Source: Panopea generosa (Eukaryota > Mollusca > Bivalvia > Adapedonta > Hiatellidae). Taken from it: a DNA stretch of 64,000 nucleotides. Positions 28,301 to 43,300 of the stretch are shown here, one piece after another; position 1 is the stretch's first letter, and every line of letters begins with the position of its first letter. The notes beneath the pieces were generated by a model. That model did no database searches. It saw only the letters and a list, made by a program, of their open reading frames with translations, and had not been told where the DNA came from. A program made the translations under genes and the position numbers. The stretch covers positions 12,866,133-12,930,132 of the forward strand of contig CM055907.1 in the NCBI GenBank assembly GCA_029582155.1, given 5' to 3'.

Positions 28301-31300
28301 CGGACACTCTGACAAGTGATGGGTCAACAATTTTAGGATGGAATGGACTTCCTGCAAGCAAACCAATACGATTGAATTATTTAATATATCACTAATGTAA
28401 GGGTTGAAGTACGCATATTTCACAAAATAAATCTTTTTTTTAAGTGGTAATCTTTATGAAACATTGACAAATCTAATTTACAATGTATATTGGTCTACCA
28501 TTAATAAACTCTGTTCAGCGACAAATACCAAGATATGTTTATAAAATAAAAATATATATCGAATAGTTCAAAAGTTATTTTAAACAATTTTATTGAAACT
28601 AAATATCATACAAATAGCATTGTAACTTATTGCTGTACACGTTAAACATAGGAGAGGCATCGACGACAACACAATTTCAAACCGAATACATTGGAAAACA
28701 CAGAAATAACGCTGAAAACATACAGAAATGTTCACTGTGCTATTTCATCATTTGTAACATAAACTAATTTACGTTGACAGTGATATAAACTATGAATCCC
28801 GAAATTTTGCAGACCCAACGAGTACAGGTGTATTTGAATACCATCAATGTCTATATTTGCTCGTTGATAAAATGGTTGTTACTGAATATAAAATATACTG
28901 GCATGTATGACCTTCTTGCTCCTAAATGCCTATATACAGATAATTAATTATTCTTTCTATCTTCAATGAAGTGTTACTGGTATTTCACATAAATAATGTT
29001 TCATTCACAGTATTTCTTGGATACATGGGTGTCCCCAATGATTGGTAATAACAATTTATTTTAACCTGCGATGTCTTTGCCATCCAGTTTGATGTTTATT
29101 CTGTGTATCCCGGTCTCTTCTGGTACATACGTCACTGTATGTGTGTTATCCGGATTCTGGTTCACTTTACTGTTTATGGGAAAATGGGGACCTGACGAAA
29201 AGTAATTTATAAAATATTGATAATAATACTATTATCAAATTGTATCAAATGTAAAAGAAATGTAAATGAGACATCACATTTGAAGCCAGTAGGTATTAGT
29301 TGATCAAACAATGAAGCTTAAATGAAATATGTTTTGTTTCCAAGATTTGTGATAATTCCCTGTAAAATTAGTTTTCAATAAATGTGCAATTCGTTCAACC
29401 TTTTAACCTGCATATATCCAACGGTTTTATCATAATTACTATTACACCATCTTAAATGTGTCAACATGTGTCATGTTCATGAATTTCAAACTTGAATGTA
29501 ATTTCAGTTAACATAGTAAAGTAAACAGATGTAATCATTTTAGTAAATACAGTTATAAATGTATAGCTATATAAGTTCACACGAAATGTTTATATGCTCA
29601 AATTAGTGTTATATTGCGTCATTATTTTCCAATTCACCTTTAACTTCCACATCTATGTTGCCTGGGAATCCACGTGCGTCAATTGTAAATTCCGCGGGAT
29701 CGGCAACAACTCCTTTCTTTAGACCTGGTCCAGTAACAGAAGGATCTGTAAGCTCTGCGATCTCTTGGAGGAAAGGTGACCCTTGAAATTGATTGGAACA
29801 CGTTATAGCAAAATGGTCGACTGAGATAATAGGGAGTACAATTAATAATGTTCGAATTAAGCTCTCAAATAAAAATGATCTATTACTGGACGTTCTGAAA
29901 CTTTTTTTATTTATGACAGTTAACACCTTTACATTTGATAGATTAATTTCAACGGATGAGTGACACATCTGAACATATGAATACCGCAATATTAAATTAC
30001 TAATTTAGTTGACGTATCTTATTCACTTGAAAAATCAAAGTTGGTGTATTCATGTGGGTAAGCGCAAGATATACCAGAATAAGCATTGACTATACCGCTG
30101 TTGTATCATACTAGACGACGACTGATTTAAAAAAAGGGATGAAAAGAAGATCGCGTAAATAAATTACACACATTACATAGTTTTTTTACGAACTTAATCA
30201 CTATTATCACCATGACGTAATACAAGGTGATCGTAAACTTGGTATGAATCCATCTGTATAGTTTTCTGATAGTACTACTGGGCTCATTTGTTTATATTAT
30301 TGTTAGTTTTAATATACTACATGTACCACATTACAATGCATTTTCTAATCATGATATTTTGAGATATAATTCTTCGAACAACTGGTAACAATTTTCTGAC
30401 AATCGTAACAAACTATCATTCTATTTCTTCACGTGTATAAGCGAACATACGAAGTTATTCATATGTATACAATCTTATGTAGAGATGTCGATTAAATGTT
30501 TAAATCTTTACACCCAGTATTCTGTATAAACATTCTAGTAGGTTAAAAACAAATCGGTAATGTCGAATTTGTCAACAGTCTATAGTCTAAAAGACACTTA
30601 TATCAGAATGTAAACATGTATCACTTTTGACAATCGATTCTGTTAAAAAGTAACAGCCAAACTTGATTCTTGTGATATGATACAATCACGCAAGTTCGTT
30701 GTTCATAGAGAATGACAAAATTATAACATTTGTGTTAATTATGAAAAATGACTTTGCTTCAACAATTCCAACTTAGAACATATTGAACTGATTTTTATAT
30801 ACTTCCTATGGGCGCTATATTGAAGAAAAGCTATATGTCGCGATATTATTACATGTATTATAATAAATAAATACAACTAGACAATATAAACTGACTGTAA
30901 TAACAATGTCCTTTTGCATAGTTATATAGATACAGATACATACTTTTCAAATTAAACATATGAACATCACAACAATACTCAAAATAATGATTATGTTACC
31001 TTTTTTCATATTTCCTTGTTACGAATGGCAGGATGTAAAATATTAAATGTTTATTCAATAATGAAAAGCATATAGCAAGTATTAATCTCAGTAGTGATAC
31101 GTATCAGGCATGCATTAATATTTTGTATGTACTTCCTTGTAACTGACACATCAGTGCAACTATTAAACCGCTATGAAGCAGTTCTTACACCAATGACATA
31201 TACAATAATTAAAGTTACAAATACAGAGAGCGACTGTGTGATAGTATCATTGACGAAGATCTTGAATGCTGTCGACTTTGAGATGTGACATACGATGGTT

Positions 31301-34300
31301 TGCGCACTCAAGTTACAAATAAACGTACGTAATTGTGGGTTATTTACCCAATTGTTCACACATATTTTGATATATCAAAGAATTTCTAATTATATGAAAC
31401 TTGACAGTATAGAAGTTAACGGGTCACTGGATATAATAACAAGTGTAACTGCGCACTCTTTTATTGCAGTTTCATTAGAATTTGTAGCCACACGTTTAGC
31501 AATACAATGTAATATTATATAGGCCTGCTTTTGTCACAATAACTGTGTAAAAGGTAGCTTTGGTTAAATTTATTGATGGTATGATGAAAAAATACAGCCT
31601 ACCTTTTAAAGATGAGTGTAACTAAACTGTCAACTTTTTAAAGACACCACGTTATATATTTGTATTGTGATAAAAGACGCGAAATTTGACATAACCACTA
31701 TTTCCTTATTTTCAATATTTCATTTATCTATGATATTAAACATAATAAGACAATTTGTATTTGTACGATTTTTCTTTTGTTTCATTGATTTAGAAGCAAA
31801 CTGAAAAGTTATAGAATATTTTTCTTAAAAAGCATCCAAATTTAATGATAAAAATCAATCGACGATAGTTTGTTCGGGCTTTTCCTTACCTTTCACAAGC
31901 CTATTGTCATAAACAATCCATACTTTATATGTTCCCGGCCCTCGGGGATTGAACACAATCCTATAAAGCCCAGGCTTATCTTTTTCTTCCGTTACCTTAA
32001 ATAATAAAATACATCACATATCAGTAGGTACTTTATGCTTGAAGATTACTTCATCAATTAATACGATACCGAATAACAGGTACAAGGAGAACAGAGTGTA
32101 CAGTCTAATTGTGGAATAGATACTGGATTTAGAAAATACTCATAGATAATACATAATGTATTCAGGAATATATATGATTAATGCATGTTAAGTGTGATCG
32201 TGGAATAGATTGTTGTATAGGGTTTAGCGTCGCTTTCAATAATTGTTCAGTCATATCGCGACGGTGCCTACTTTAGACAGTATTCTTAGCGCTGCCACAC
32301 TGGAATATCATGCCGCAGACACATGGTATGATACCCCACCTAGTCACATCATACTGACATCGGGCGGACCAGACCTAGAAAAGCTGAGCGCCAAGCGAGG
32401 AATCTTCCAGTACCATTTTTAAAGTCTTTGGTATGATACGGTCGGGGATCAAACCCACGATCTTCCGCATGCGAGGCAGACGCTCTACCACTAGACCACG
32501 CTGCCGTTTGAATAAATATAATATATACATGCATGTGTTTAGTATGACACTGAATGACGGCGGAGGGAGACTGGAATTAATCATAGTCGCGGAATAGAGT
32601 ATGAAAAATGAATATAAAACATGTGTGATAAATTCAATGCTGAATTACGATGGAATTAGAACGGACTAAATCATGGTCGTGGAATAGAGAATAGAGAATA
32701 GAGAATGAAAAATGAATTTAGAAATAGGTGTGAGTAATGTCATGTTTAATGACCATAGAAGTAGCAAGGATTATGATTAATGGCGACAGAAAGAAATAAA
32801 TATTAAGGTGATGTAATAGAGATAGATATTGTATTCAGAAAAATGCAAGTGTTTAGTACGAAAATCTTAAAATAGTGTAATCGAACCTCTGCCGGGAACC
32901 GATAGCTGCCGTATGACACTTCTGCACCTACACGACCACCAGGTGGCGCATTCGTACAATCAGCTGGACAATGAGAGAACAGTTCAAGTCAATACAATTT
33001 GTTACGGAAATACAGTAGTGTATGATTGGAACAACACATGTCAAAATTACCATTTAATTTGTAGATTATCTATGTGAGGTATGCTGTATTATTTAAGATT
33101 ACTGAATATTACATTGACATGTATTACCTTTTAGTTTAGAACACCATATGCAGCTATATCCATATAAACATATTCATGACCCGTATTCACAAAACATCTC
33201 AACTTGAATTTTACTCAAACTGAACATTTGGAAACTGCATCAGTTCGAAACTTTATATATTGTAATGTCAACGCAATAATAAACAGTCATGCCGAAAGTA
33301 TTAAGAATCCTTAATGTTAAATAAAGAATTAATTGTGATCTTAAGTGCATATTGCAGTCGAGATGGTTTGTGAATAGTGGGAAAGTCGCCATACATTTCA
33401 ACTTAACTGTTATATAAAACAGTTACGAAATAAAATAGGTGCATATTGCAGTTGAGATGGGCAAGTCGTCATACATTTCAACTTAACTGTAATATAAAAC
33501 AGTTACATAATAAAATAAGTGCATATTGCAGTTGGGAAGGTTTGTGAATAGTGGGAAAGTCGTCATACATTTCAACTTAACTGTTATATAAAACAGTTAT
33601 GTAATAAAATAAGTGCATATTGCAGTTGGGATGGTTTGTGAATAGTGGTCAAGTCGTCATACATTTCAACTTAACTGTAATATAAAACAGTTATGTAATA
33701 AAATAAGTGCATATTGCAGTTGGGATGGTTTGTGAATAATGGGCAAGTCGTCATACATTTCAACTTAACTGTGATATAAAACAGTTACATAATAAAATAA
33801 GTGTATATTGCAGTTGGGATGGTTTGTGAATAGTGGGCAAGTCGTCATACATTTCAACTTAACTGTAATATAAAACAGTTATGTAATAAAATAAGTGCAT
33901 ATTGCAGTTGGGATGGTTTGTGAATAGTGAGCAAGTCGTCATACATTTCAACTTAACTGTGATATAAAACAGTTATGTAATAAAATAAGTGCATATTGCA
34001 GTTGGGATGGTTTGTGAATAGTGGGCAAGTCGTCATACATTTCAACTTAACTGTAATATAAAACAGTTATGTAATAAAATAAGTGCATATTGCAGTTGGG
34101 ATGGTTTGTGAATAATGAGCAAGTCGTCATACATTTCAACTTAACTGTGATATAAAACAGTTATGTAATAAAATAAGTGCATATTGCAGTTGGGATGGTT
34201 TGTGAATAGTGGGCAAGTCGTCATACATTTCAACTTAACTGTAATATAAAACAGTTATGTAATAAAATAAGTGCATATTGCAGTTGGGATGGTTTGTGAA

Positions 34301-37300
34301 TAGTGGTCAAGTCGTCATACATTTCAACTTAACTGTAATATAAAACAGTTATGTAATAAAATAAGTGCATATTGCAGTTGGGATGGTTTGTGAATAGTGG
34401 GCAAGTCGTCATACATTTCAACTTAACTGTAATATAAAACAGTTATGTAATAAAATAAGTGCATATTGCAGTTAGGATGGTTTGTGAATAGTGGTCAAGT
34501 CGTCATACATTTCAACTTAACTGTAATATAAAACAGTTATGTAATAAAATAAGTGCATATTGCAGTTGAGATGGTTTGTGAATAGTGGGCAAGTCGTCAT
34601 ACATTTCAACTTAACTGTAATATAAAACAGTTATGTAATAAAATAAATGGATTAAATGTTTACCTATAAGGTGTGGCGTATTGCAAACGGTTCCGTCCTG
34701 CATGCTGTAGACTCGAACATCTGCCGTGTCCCCAATATACATGTCTATAGGACCTCCTGTCATATAATCTATCTGCCAATCGCCTGAAGAATAGGGACAA
34801 TTATTTTTATGATAGAGACCAATTATTAAAAGTTTTGTTAAAATCCGATTCAATCCTTTTTTGAAAATTTTATTTAAATTGAGTCCATATATTAGGAATT
34901 CAGTTGATGATTATTAATTTTTAACCATCAGTAATATCAACTTTTTCATCTGCACGGGCTGTAGAATGGAACCAGCTCTCCCTCTTTGGTAAGTAACACA
35001 ACAATAATATTTGAGCACATTGATTGGTCAGTTGCTTCAGAGAAGTTAAATGACGTCAAAGTTTGGTATGCGTTGAACTGCTATGTGGGACAGGCATATA
35101 TTTTTTTTTATTGTTGACCAAACTTGATTCGGGAAATACCAGGGACTGGGATAAACTTCGAGTACCTTCTGCATGTATGCATTGTTGTTATATGCATATC
35201 TACCATATGTATTGATATGTGTTCATATTGTTGTAGTAAGTGCATCCTTCAAGTCATACGTCACCTGTTTGAAAAATTGTGTTGGCATTTTATATATTAT
35301 TTTTATCGTTTAGAAAGAAACTATGGTAACACTTTAGAATAAATGACAATATATTTCTTTTAATGGCTTTAACGCCATTTTCAACATATTTAAGGTTATA
35401 TATGGCATATACAGTTTGACTGGTTGAGGAAGACCTTAAAACGAATCCGGGTAAAACCATCGCCCTTCTACAAGTAACTGACAAACTTTCTCACAGAAAG
35501 TGTTTGGAGAGAGCGGGACATAAACCTACGGTCATAGTAGTGAGAGACAGGTAATCTTAAGATCGCACCTTGGAATACTCAACCACGGAGCACCCGCTGA
35601 TGATGTACAAAAATAATAAAATAACGCAACGCTAAAAGTAAACTGAAACGCAAACTTACATGCCGCTTGTATTTTGAAATGGTCATGGTATGGCTTGATG
35701 CTGGTAGAGAATATGGCCTGTCTGTGAAGATCTTCCATACCTGGACCAGCAACTGCATCATCTGAAACATTAACGTGGTTGATAGGAATGCTAATATTGT
35801 CAGCAATTAATTATTCATTTCGTGTGTTGTAAAAACGTTTTTACATCTAGTTTTTAATCGTCTGCAATGTTTGCTTTAAAAAAATGTGCAAATGACAAAT
35901 TTCTCGATATGTTTTTTTTTTGCCTGACACAGCGAAATTTTCTTACGGGATTTTGATAAAAAAAATGTTGACTTACAATACTTTTGTTTCAAATGCTGCA
36001 GTCTACACTTTTTTATTCTGTCTTATATTTCGTGTGACAAGTATAGCAGATATACGAGGTGTGTAGGGTTAACGTTCCATCTGGCGTTCAAAACAATAAG
36101 TAGACATTTTGTTTTGCGCCAAAACATAGGCAATGTAAGATATTAGTATGGATATTGATATACGTTCTTCTTTGACCTGGGCCGCTAAGTGGTTAGTATA
36201 TAATTATGCACAAAATCCTTTATTTTCATTATAAATTGATAATGGGTTGCATATTTGACGAGAAAATATGTCCGATTTCGTCAATGTATGTATCAGCCTA
36301 ATAACTGTGTTAGTTTATTCTTTAAACGAATGTGTCAAGGAACATTTTGGACACACCTCGTAATATCTGCATTTATTTTATTCGAAATACTATATTGATG
36401 AATTTTACAACACGTCCAGCAGTCTAGCCCAATTGGTCCTTATTTCAAGTTTTAAAGGAATTCTGCAAAACATTGTCGAGAATTTTTTCTTTTATTAGAA
36501 TTAAGCATCGCAGATGATCAAGACATTTTTAATGTAGAGAGTTATATAAATATTAGTTGTTTGAGCGCGCGTAATAGATGATAAAGAAATCAATTACATG
36601 AAAGCCGCAAGACGTAAAGACACGTGATTTCACTACTACACAAATAAAGTAAATAATGTAATTACAAATCGTTAAAAAGCGCGAAAATAAAAGAAAACGG
36701 AACAAAGGTTAATATGTCTTTATGGGGCCCGCTTCACTTCGCAGGTCAAAGATTTTCGTATGAAAAATATGAGGAAATATACATAAACGATTAAAACAAC
36801 GTAGAAAACGCAAATTTCGAAAAAAAGATTAAACGAAATGCGAATTTCGAAAAAAATATAAAACGAAATGTTAGTTTAGAAAATAATATTATGTAAAGAG
36901 TAAATTAAGATTTTTTTTCTTCTATAGAATGCGAATTTAGAAAGGATATATAATGTAAAGGGAGATTTTTTTCATAACAATGTGAGTTTTTACGCTAAAA
37001 AATCATAAACTTACTGGCGTTTTAGAGAAAGGGCCCCAGATAGTTTTAGACATTTATTCTTAAAACAAGCAAAGTTTAAATTACAGTATTATTGTTTGTA
37101 AGAAGGTGTGAAGTTTATTCTAATCGGGTAAAGATCTTGTGTCAAAGAAGACAATTAACTCAAGATATTTTGTCGAGGACTTCTTGACATTTTGGCGCAG
37201 TGCTCTATTCGTACAAAGTAAACTCATCTTATATAAACTGGTATTCTCCAAAGCCGGATAATATACTAAGAAACCATCACCGGCTTGAACCAGAAATCTG

Positions 37301-40300
37301 TTAAAAAGATTGCTTTCGGCTGTGGTAATGACAACAAAAAAGGATTTAGTTTCGCTTAAATTAAAATAAATTGCAATGAAAATTAAACTAGTATTAACTG
37401 AAATAATATTATTTATGAAATTATTATCTATGGTTTTATATTGTTCAAGCGCTTTGTCTTTGGCCAATCCTATTGATTAAATTCAACCACAGAAATTGAT
37501 TAAAATGTATTTCTAGTGTGTATTGCATTTCTATTAATATGGATGTGATAAATTTAGGATCTAACATGAGCGCTTGTTTATTATTGACTTTATTGAACGA
37601 ATTCGGCAAAATATATTTACGATGCTCAAATAATAAACTAACAAAAATACAAGATATTTTGTGATCACATAACTCAAAAACACGGTTACATTTACTTTTT
37701 CAGGTTACCTTTATGAAGAACGAAGAAAAATCGGGCAAATAAATTCCCTCAGTAATCGTAGGACATAAAGTCTAAAAAAACACGTCATTTTACCATGATG
37801 CAAAATGACTTCATTTAGATGTTTCGGCTAGCGGAAAAGTAGCTCGCAACTTTACGTAAAAGAGCCGAGGAAAAACGGAAATTACCGAGTGATGAATCGA
37901 TCGTGATATTCTCAAAAATATGTCATGGGTGTATTACATTCCTAACTTATGTGATAATTATATTCTAACACTTTAGATGAGCATCTAGACATTAATTAAA
38001 ATGATTAAATCCTTATTCTGAACTAATGGGATTTTTAATGCAGAATGATCAGAAACTCCTGTATAAACCGGATCATCTTTACTGGGATGCCTTTAACAAA
38101 AAATATGAAAAAATGGCCGTTAACGTAAACCAACAATTGTTCATAATATCTTAATAGTCATTTAAATGAACCTTAAACTGGCAAAAATCTGGCCGAAAAT
38201 TAAAATATTTTTGGGAAATACAATCATTTTAATCAAATTTTGAACATATAACGAAGAAATTGTCAAATTGACAATTGAAAGTTATTATTTGATTAGCTTC
38301 TGGTGACTAAAAATGTATTTAATTGCTAATTCATTACAAAAACATATGTCTTATGTACAGGTGAATGAGGTAAAAAGTAAGCAAATGACATAAGTTTTGA
38401 ATAAGGAACACATACACATGTTAGTGAAGAGGTTTAGTATATGAATCACCAATGCACTATGCTAATATCCACTAGAAAGATAGGTTTCTTGTAATGATAT
38501 GAACTCACTTCACTTCTTTATGAATTATAACTGCTAACTGAAACATATAAAAAATCATAACGATGGTTCCTATTCGTTTAGTTTATTTTACCAAACTTTT
38601 CTAACAGCCTATTAACCAAATGACGTCCACAAAGCAGCAGGTTTCATATATATATATAGAGAGAGAGAGCAATAGGTTCAAATTCTCCAAATATACTCAG
38701 GGATATTGAAAACGCACCATCTACATACAGGTAATTTTAGTGTAGAAAATGCTATCCGATTTTAAACTTGATTTTTTGATGCACATTTTTTCCAATTTTC
38801 GAAGCTACCTCCAAAAGTGAAAATTCAATAACAAAATAACGAGTGTATGAACCATTCAAAAAATGGAGGAAAAATGCATTAGATTCAAGTGTCAGTCATG
38901 AAATTTTGACACTAAAAGACAGATGGGACTCTTAGCGTATATAAATTTCCTTTGAAATCGAATGACATAACTTCCTTGGACTGTCCGTCTGTATAATATG
39001 AATTTCAAATGGTTAATTAAATGATAGTATGTAAAATGACCTGTAACCATTTTATTTTATTTATGAAGTTGTAACATAAAGAAAAAATAAGAGATTCCGA
39101 AACTAATCGGAAGACCGACTTACGCAGCATACCCCATAATTGGATGAGAAGAACGTTGTATCTAATAGCTAAAAAAAAGATATGTGTATGTTTCCACATG
39201 TCTGTATGTATCCATTGGCTTTGATGTGAAGTACAACCTATGTACATGTAAATTTGAGCATATCGTAACATGGCTTATTGGAGGAGAGTTCGTTATCGTG
39301 AAAGTAATAAGATAAAACTTGAAACAGAGAGCTTTTCACAACATTTTGATTAATATGTCTTTCTAATACTAAAAGATGGATATATGTTTTTTTTAATGTT
39401 TCGGTGAACAGCGTTAGTACAGAATGAATAAAATTTTGTTTATTGAACAGATACAAATTGGCATCGAAACAAAATCAACGACAGCCGAGTGTAAAAGACA
39501 TATATCGGCCCAGTGTCAGTATAATGTGACTGGGTGGGATATCATACCATGTGTCTGCAAGATACTCCTGTGTGACAGCGCTCAGAAAACTGTCTCAAGT
39601 AGACACCGTCGCGATATGACTGAAAAATTGTTGAAATCGACGCTAAACACCATACAACATTGTATTTATTCCACGTTTGCAGTTAATATGCATTAATCTT
39701 ATGTATTCCTGAATTCATTATTTATTATCAACGAGTATTCATAAATCCATTATCTATTCCTTAATTAGACTGTACTCTCCGTTCTCCTAATACTGTCATT
39801 CGGTATCGCATTCATTGGTATCTGTATTATGTGACTCGATGGGGGTATCATATCATGTGTCTTCGGCATTGTGGCAGCGCTTAGAAAAACTGCCTCATGT
39901 AGACACCGTCGCAATATGACTCGAAAACTGTTGAAATCGAGGCTAAACACCATACAACAACATTAATCGTCAGTTTATACTATGTTATTTCAGCTCGATT
40001 AAAGCGTATAAATGCCATTTGCTGTCGATTCTGTTTCCAGGGTAGAACCAGTACTGGGTGTGTTTTGTAAGGCCACCGGGTAGAGGCTGTAATCGAATCT
40101 GCGACCTCTATCATGAATTGTCAACACTTTTATCCATTTTGCTATCTCCCCGCTTAGTAATGATAAAAATAAGAAACAGAACTAGTTGTTTTGTTAGTGC
40201 TGGGTTCGTTGATTAATTCAAGATGTCAAAAGAAAATAATTAAGTGGGAATGTGTCACGTGATAACAACATGTCTATAAATAGTTACCTGGTATAAGTCC

Positions 40301-43300
40301 TGGAAGCCAAACAAAAAGCAACACTTACACATATGATAACCGGCATATAATATATAGCTACAGAGAGATTATATATTCATACACATATGCTACAGCGCTA
40401 TTAATTTTTTTTTTATAGATAACCATTTTATGAATAACAATCAAAACCAGTCACGAAACTGGTATAACCTAAACAATGCTAATATCGTCCTATTGGTGTA
40501 ATAGGTACCAAGTGTATATAAAATAACAAGGCACTTGGTACCTTCTTGCACCAATGCATATCTCTTCGTCTGTTAATGTTAGATTTTGAAAACGTTTTAA
40601 CCCATTGGTTGCTATATAAAATGTTTAACTTCGCTTTTATGTCTCACTTACCAAGATTATTGCGCTCAAGAAAACTAGAGCTGTGTAAATCGGTCAGGCA
40701 TTATTTTGGTTGAAAATGCTTAAAATGGTCATATTTCTTTGTACATAAAAAAAATATGAGAACATTGAACCATTTTCATGGGTTCTGCCAGGTTTGGATG
40801 ACATTGGGGCCTGTTGGACGAAAATATAACAGTTTTAAAATGCGTAGTGGTACACTGCAAAAATATGGCAGAATTGTCAAAAATGAAAGGGTGTCATCAA
40901 AACATCAAAATTGTGAAAAAGCAATCTGGTAAATCCCAATTTTCCTGCATATTTTGACCAATAGAGGACAATCTATGAAAACGATGCACTTTTAGGACCA
41001 TCGGCAATGTGTTCAGTGTTCAAGAAGTGCATGTCTCTATATGTGGAATAGTACAAAATTAATTCGTGTGTGAGACGTTCAGTTTTTCAGCCATATCACG
41101 AGAATTTCCCTTGATATAGTTGCCACATAGTTTTACCATGTTGCAGACTGATGGAATTATATCTAACAAATTCAAAACAAAAAGAAATAGGGTTGACTAT
41201 TACTTCAATGACCCCTACCCCCTTATACCGAGCATAAAGCGAGAAAGCTTTTAATAGTATCTTAACTTCGTATGATATGGTCAGGCTGGGGATCTAACAC
41301 ACAACATGCACATGAGGCAGTCTACCTTTAGACAACAGCTGCGGTCGTCGTTAACCCAGTGATAGCATACACAGAGATACAATTCTGTTGTTCTTTTTAA
41401 AGATTGCTTATCCCGCAAAAGCAAACATTTTATAAGTTAAATACTAGGAAGAGAACACTAGAAACGCGCCATTTAGTGACTCTTAATTCAATGCCAGGTG
41501 CAAACCATCACAAGTATATCAACTCTAGGCATCTAAGTGGTTAAAAGCCATTCTGCAGTTTTTTAAATGTGTGCCACTTTTGGTGTTTTTCTACTAATGT
41601 CATACTTACGGAAAGCTGCATAGTAAGTTATATATAATAAATTCATAAATATTATTATATAAATGTTTAAATTAATATCTTGTCATTCGCTGTTAATACT
41701 GAAGTAATGAATTCGTTATAATTAGTAACGTAGTTCGTGTAAGTTTTGTAATTCAAACGTAAACCTGTTATAAATATACGCTTGTGTCCTATATGTGTAT
41801 GAACTAATTGAAAATATTATTCTTCAACTGTAGTATATCAATTACCTAACTGTGGAATATATCACGATAATATAATTCTTAATCCAAACATATATGCATC
41901 AGTATTATTTTTAAACAATGGAATAGTTTTTAAAAAAACAATAAGGTCATCCTTGTATCGCTTAAAAGTGATACCTTCATACTAAGGCTGAATCAACAGC
42001 GTGCGGATTTGAAAGTCTAATTTTCTGTATTAGGTTATTTTACACACCTTCTCCTGTGATACATATATCTACATATTGTATATGTGCATGTGCCTGTCAC
42101 GTTATATGTCAATGCAACTTGTTAGCCACTCAGTTCAGTTAAAACAGTAATGTGTGTACATAATTACTGTAGTATGTATCTATTAATTATTTCTCCGCTT
42201 TCATGCACTTGTTCGTTATTATATATCATTCCATGCTTAATTGACCTGTCAATCAAACAAGTCTATAATCCAATCAGTGAGCGATATTGTTTCTACGGCC
42301 GCCATTTTCCTTAGACAAGTTAACGGCCTTTAGATAACCACTACATTGTATAACATTGTATTTACTTGGACAAACAACGACACGTGACCAGTATGTGGAG
42401 CGATGGCCTTTCTATTGCGTCCGGTTAAATGGGACCATTTGTAAAATTGTTTAAACAACGTTTTTAATAATGCAATCGCATAGTCTAAACGTTCAGTTGA
42501 GAACTGGTTATTGAAAATGTGTTCTATGACAACTCGTAAAATGCCTTTAAAATAGTATCTGTTTCATAACAGAACTGTAAAGCTGGCCATAAAGGGAGCA
42601 TAATGGCATCTCACCCTCCATTCCCTGTCCTAAATACACACGCCCATCACGAAGATGGACTTATAACTTAGAGATATACGCATCTATAGTGTCTTCATTG
42701 CAAACATCGGGTTTCTGAAACCATGTTATTGTTTTTGTTTACAATCGTCATTTTCAACGAACCGCTGGCCGGTTTCCGAACAATCATCGTATAACATCGT
42801 GAAGACGCGTTCCTGTTCTCGTTTTAAAACTTAGTTTTCCAACATCACCAACGTAACAAACGGTATATGACTGACAGTATCGTTGGGACATCAAACGATG
42901 AAGTACGTTGACAATATAAACACGGATAAAATTACCAAACAAGCACATGGTCTCTGTCTATACGTGTATTTTATTCCATGGGTGCATTGCATTGAACGTA
43001 GCAGCTTAACAAAACATCACTACACGTAGCATGCACATATACACGTGATGAACCACAACACACGCATGTTACATAACTGTTATAAATAAAACAATGTAGT
43101 TCGTTTTTTTCCGGATTATTTGACCCATTATTATAGAGTTGTGCAAAGAACAATTAATATATAACCCGCAGTAAACTAGCAAATCACAACCCAATAAAAG
43201 CACAAACCTCTGATTTCTGCCTTGTTGTACGACACGCATACTTGGTAATGGCCTGCCAACACAGGCGTGAAACTGGCTGTGTAGTATTTATTACTTTTCT

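Noticed and set aside
37120-37467. 115-codon minus-strand ORF as a missing gene or filamin exon
   Set aside because: No filamin or other motif, no matching splice signals with the right phase, and AT-rich codon use like the surrounding intron. Its length is within chance for a 64-kb AT-rich window.
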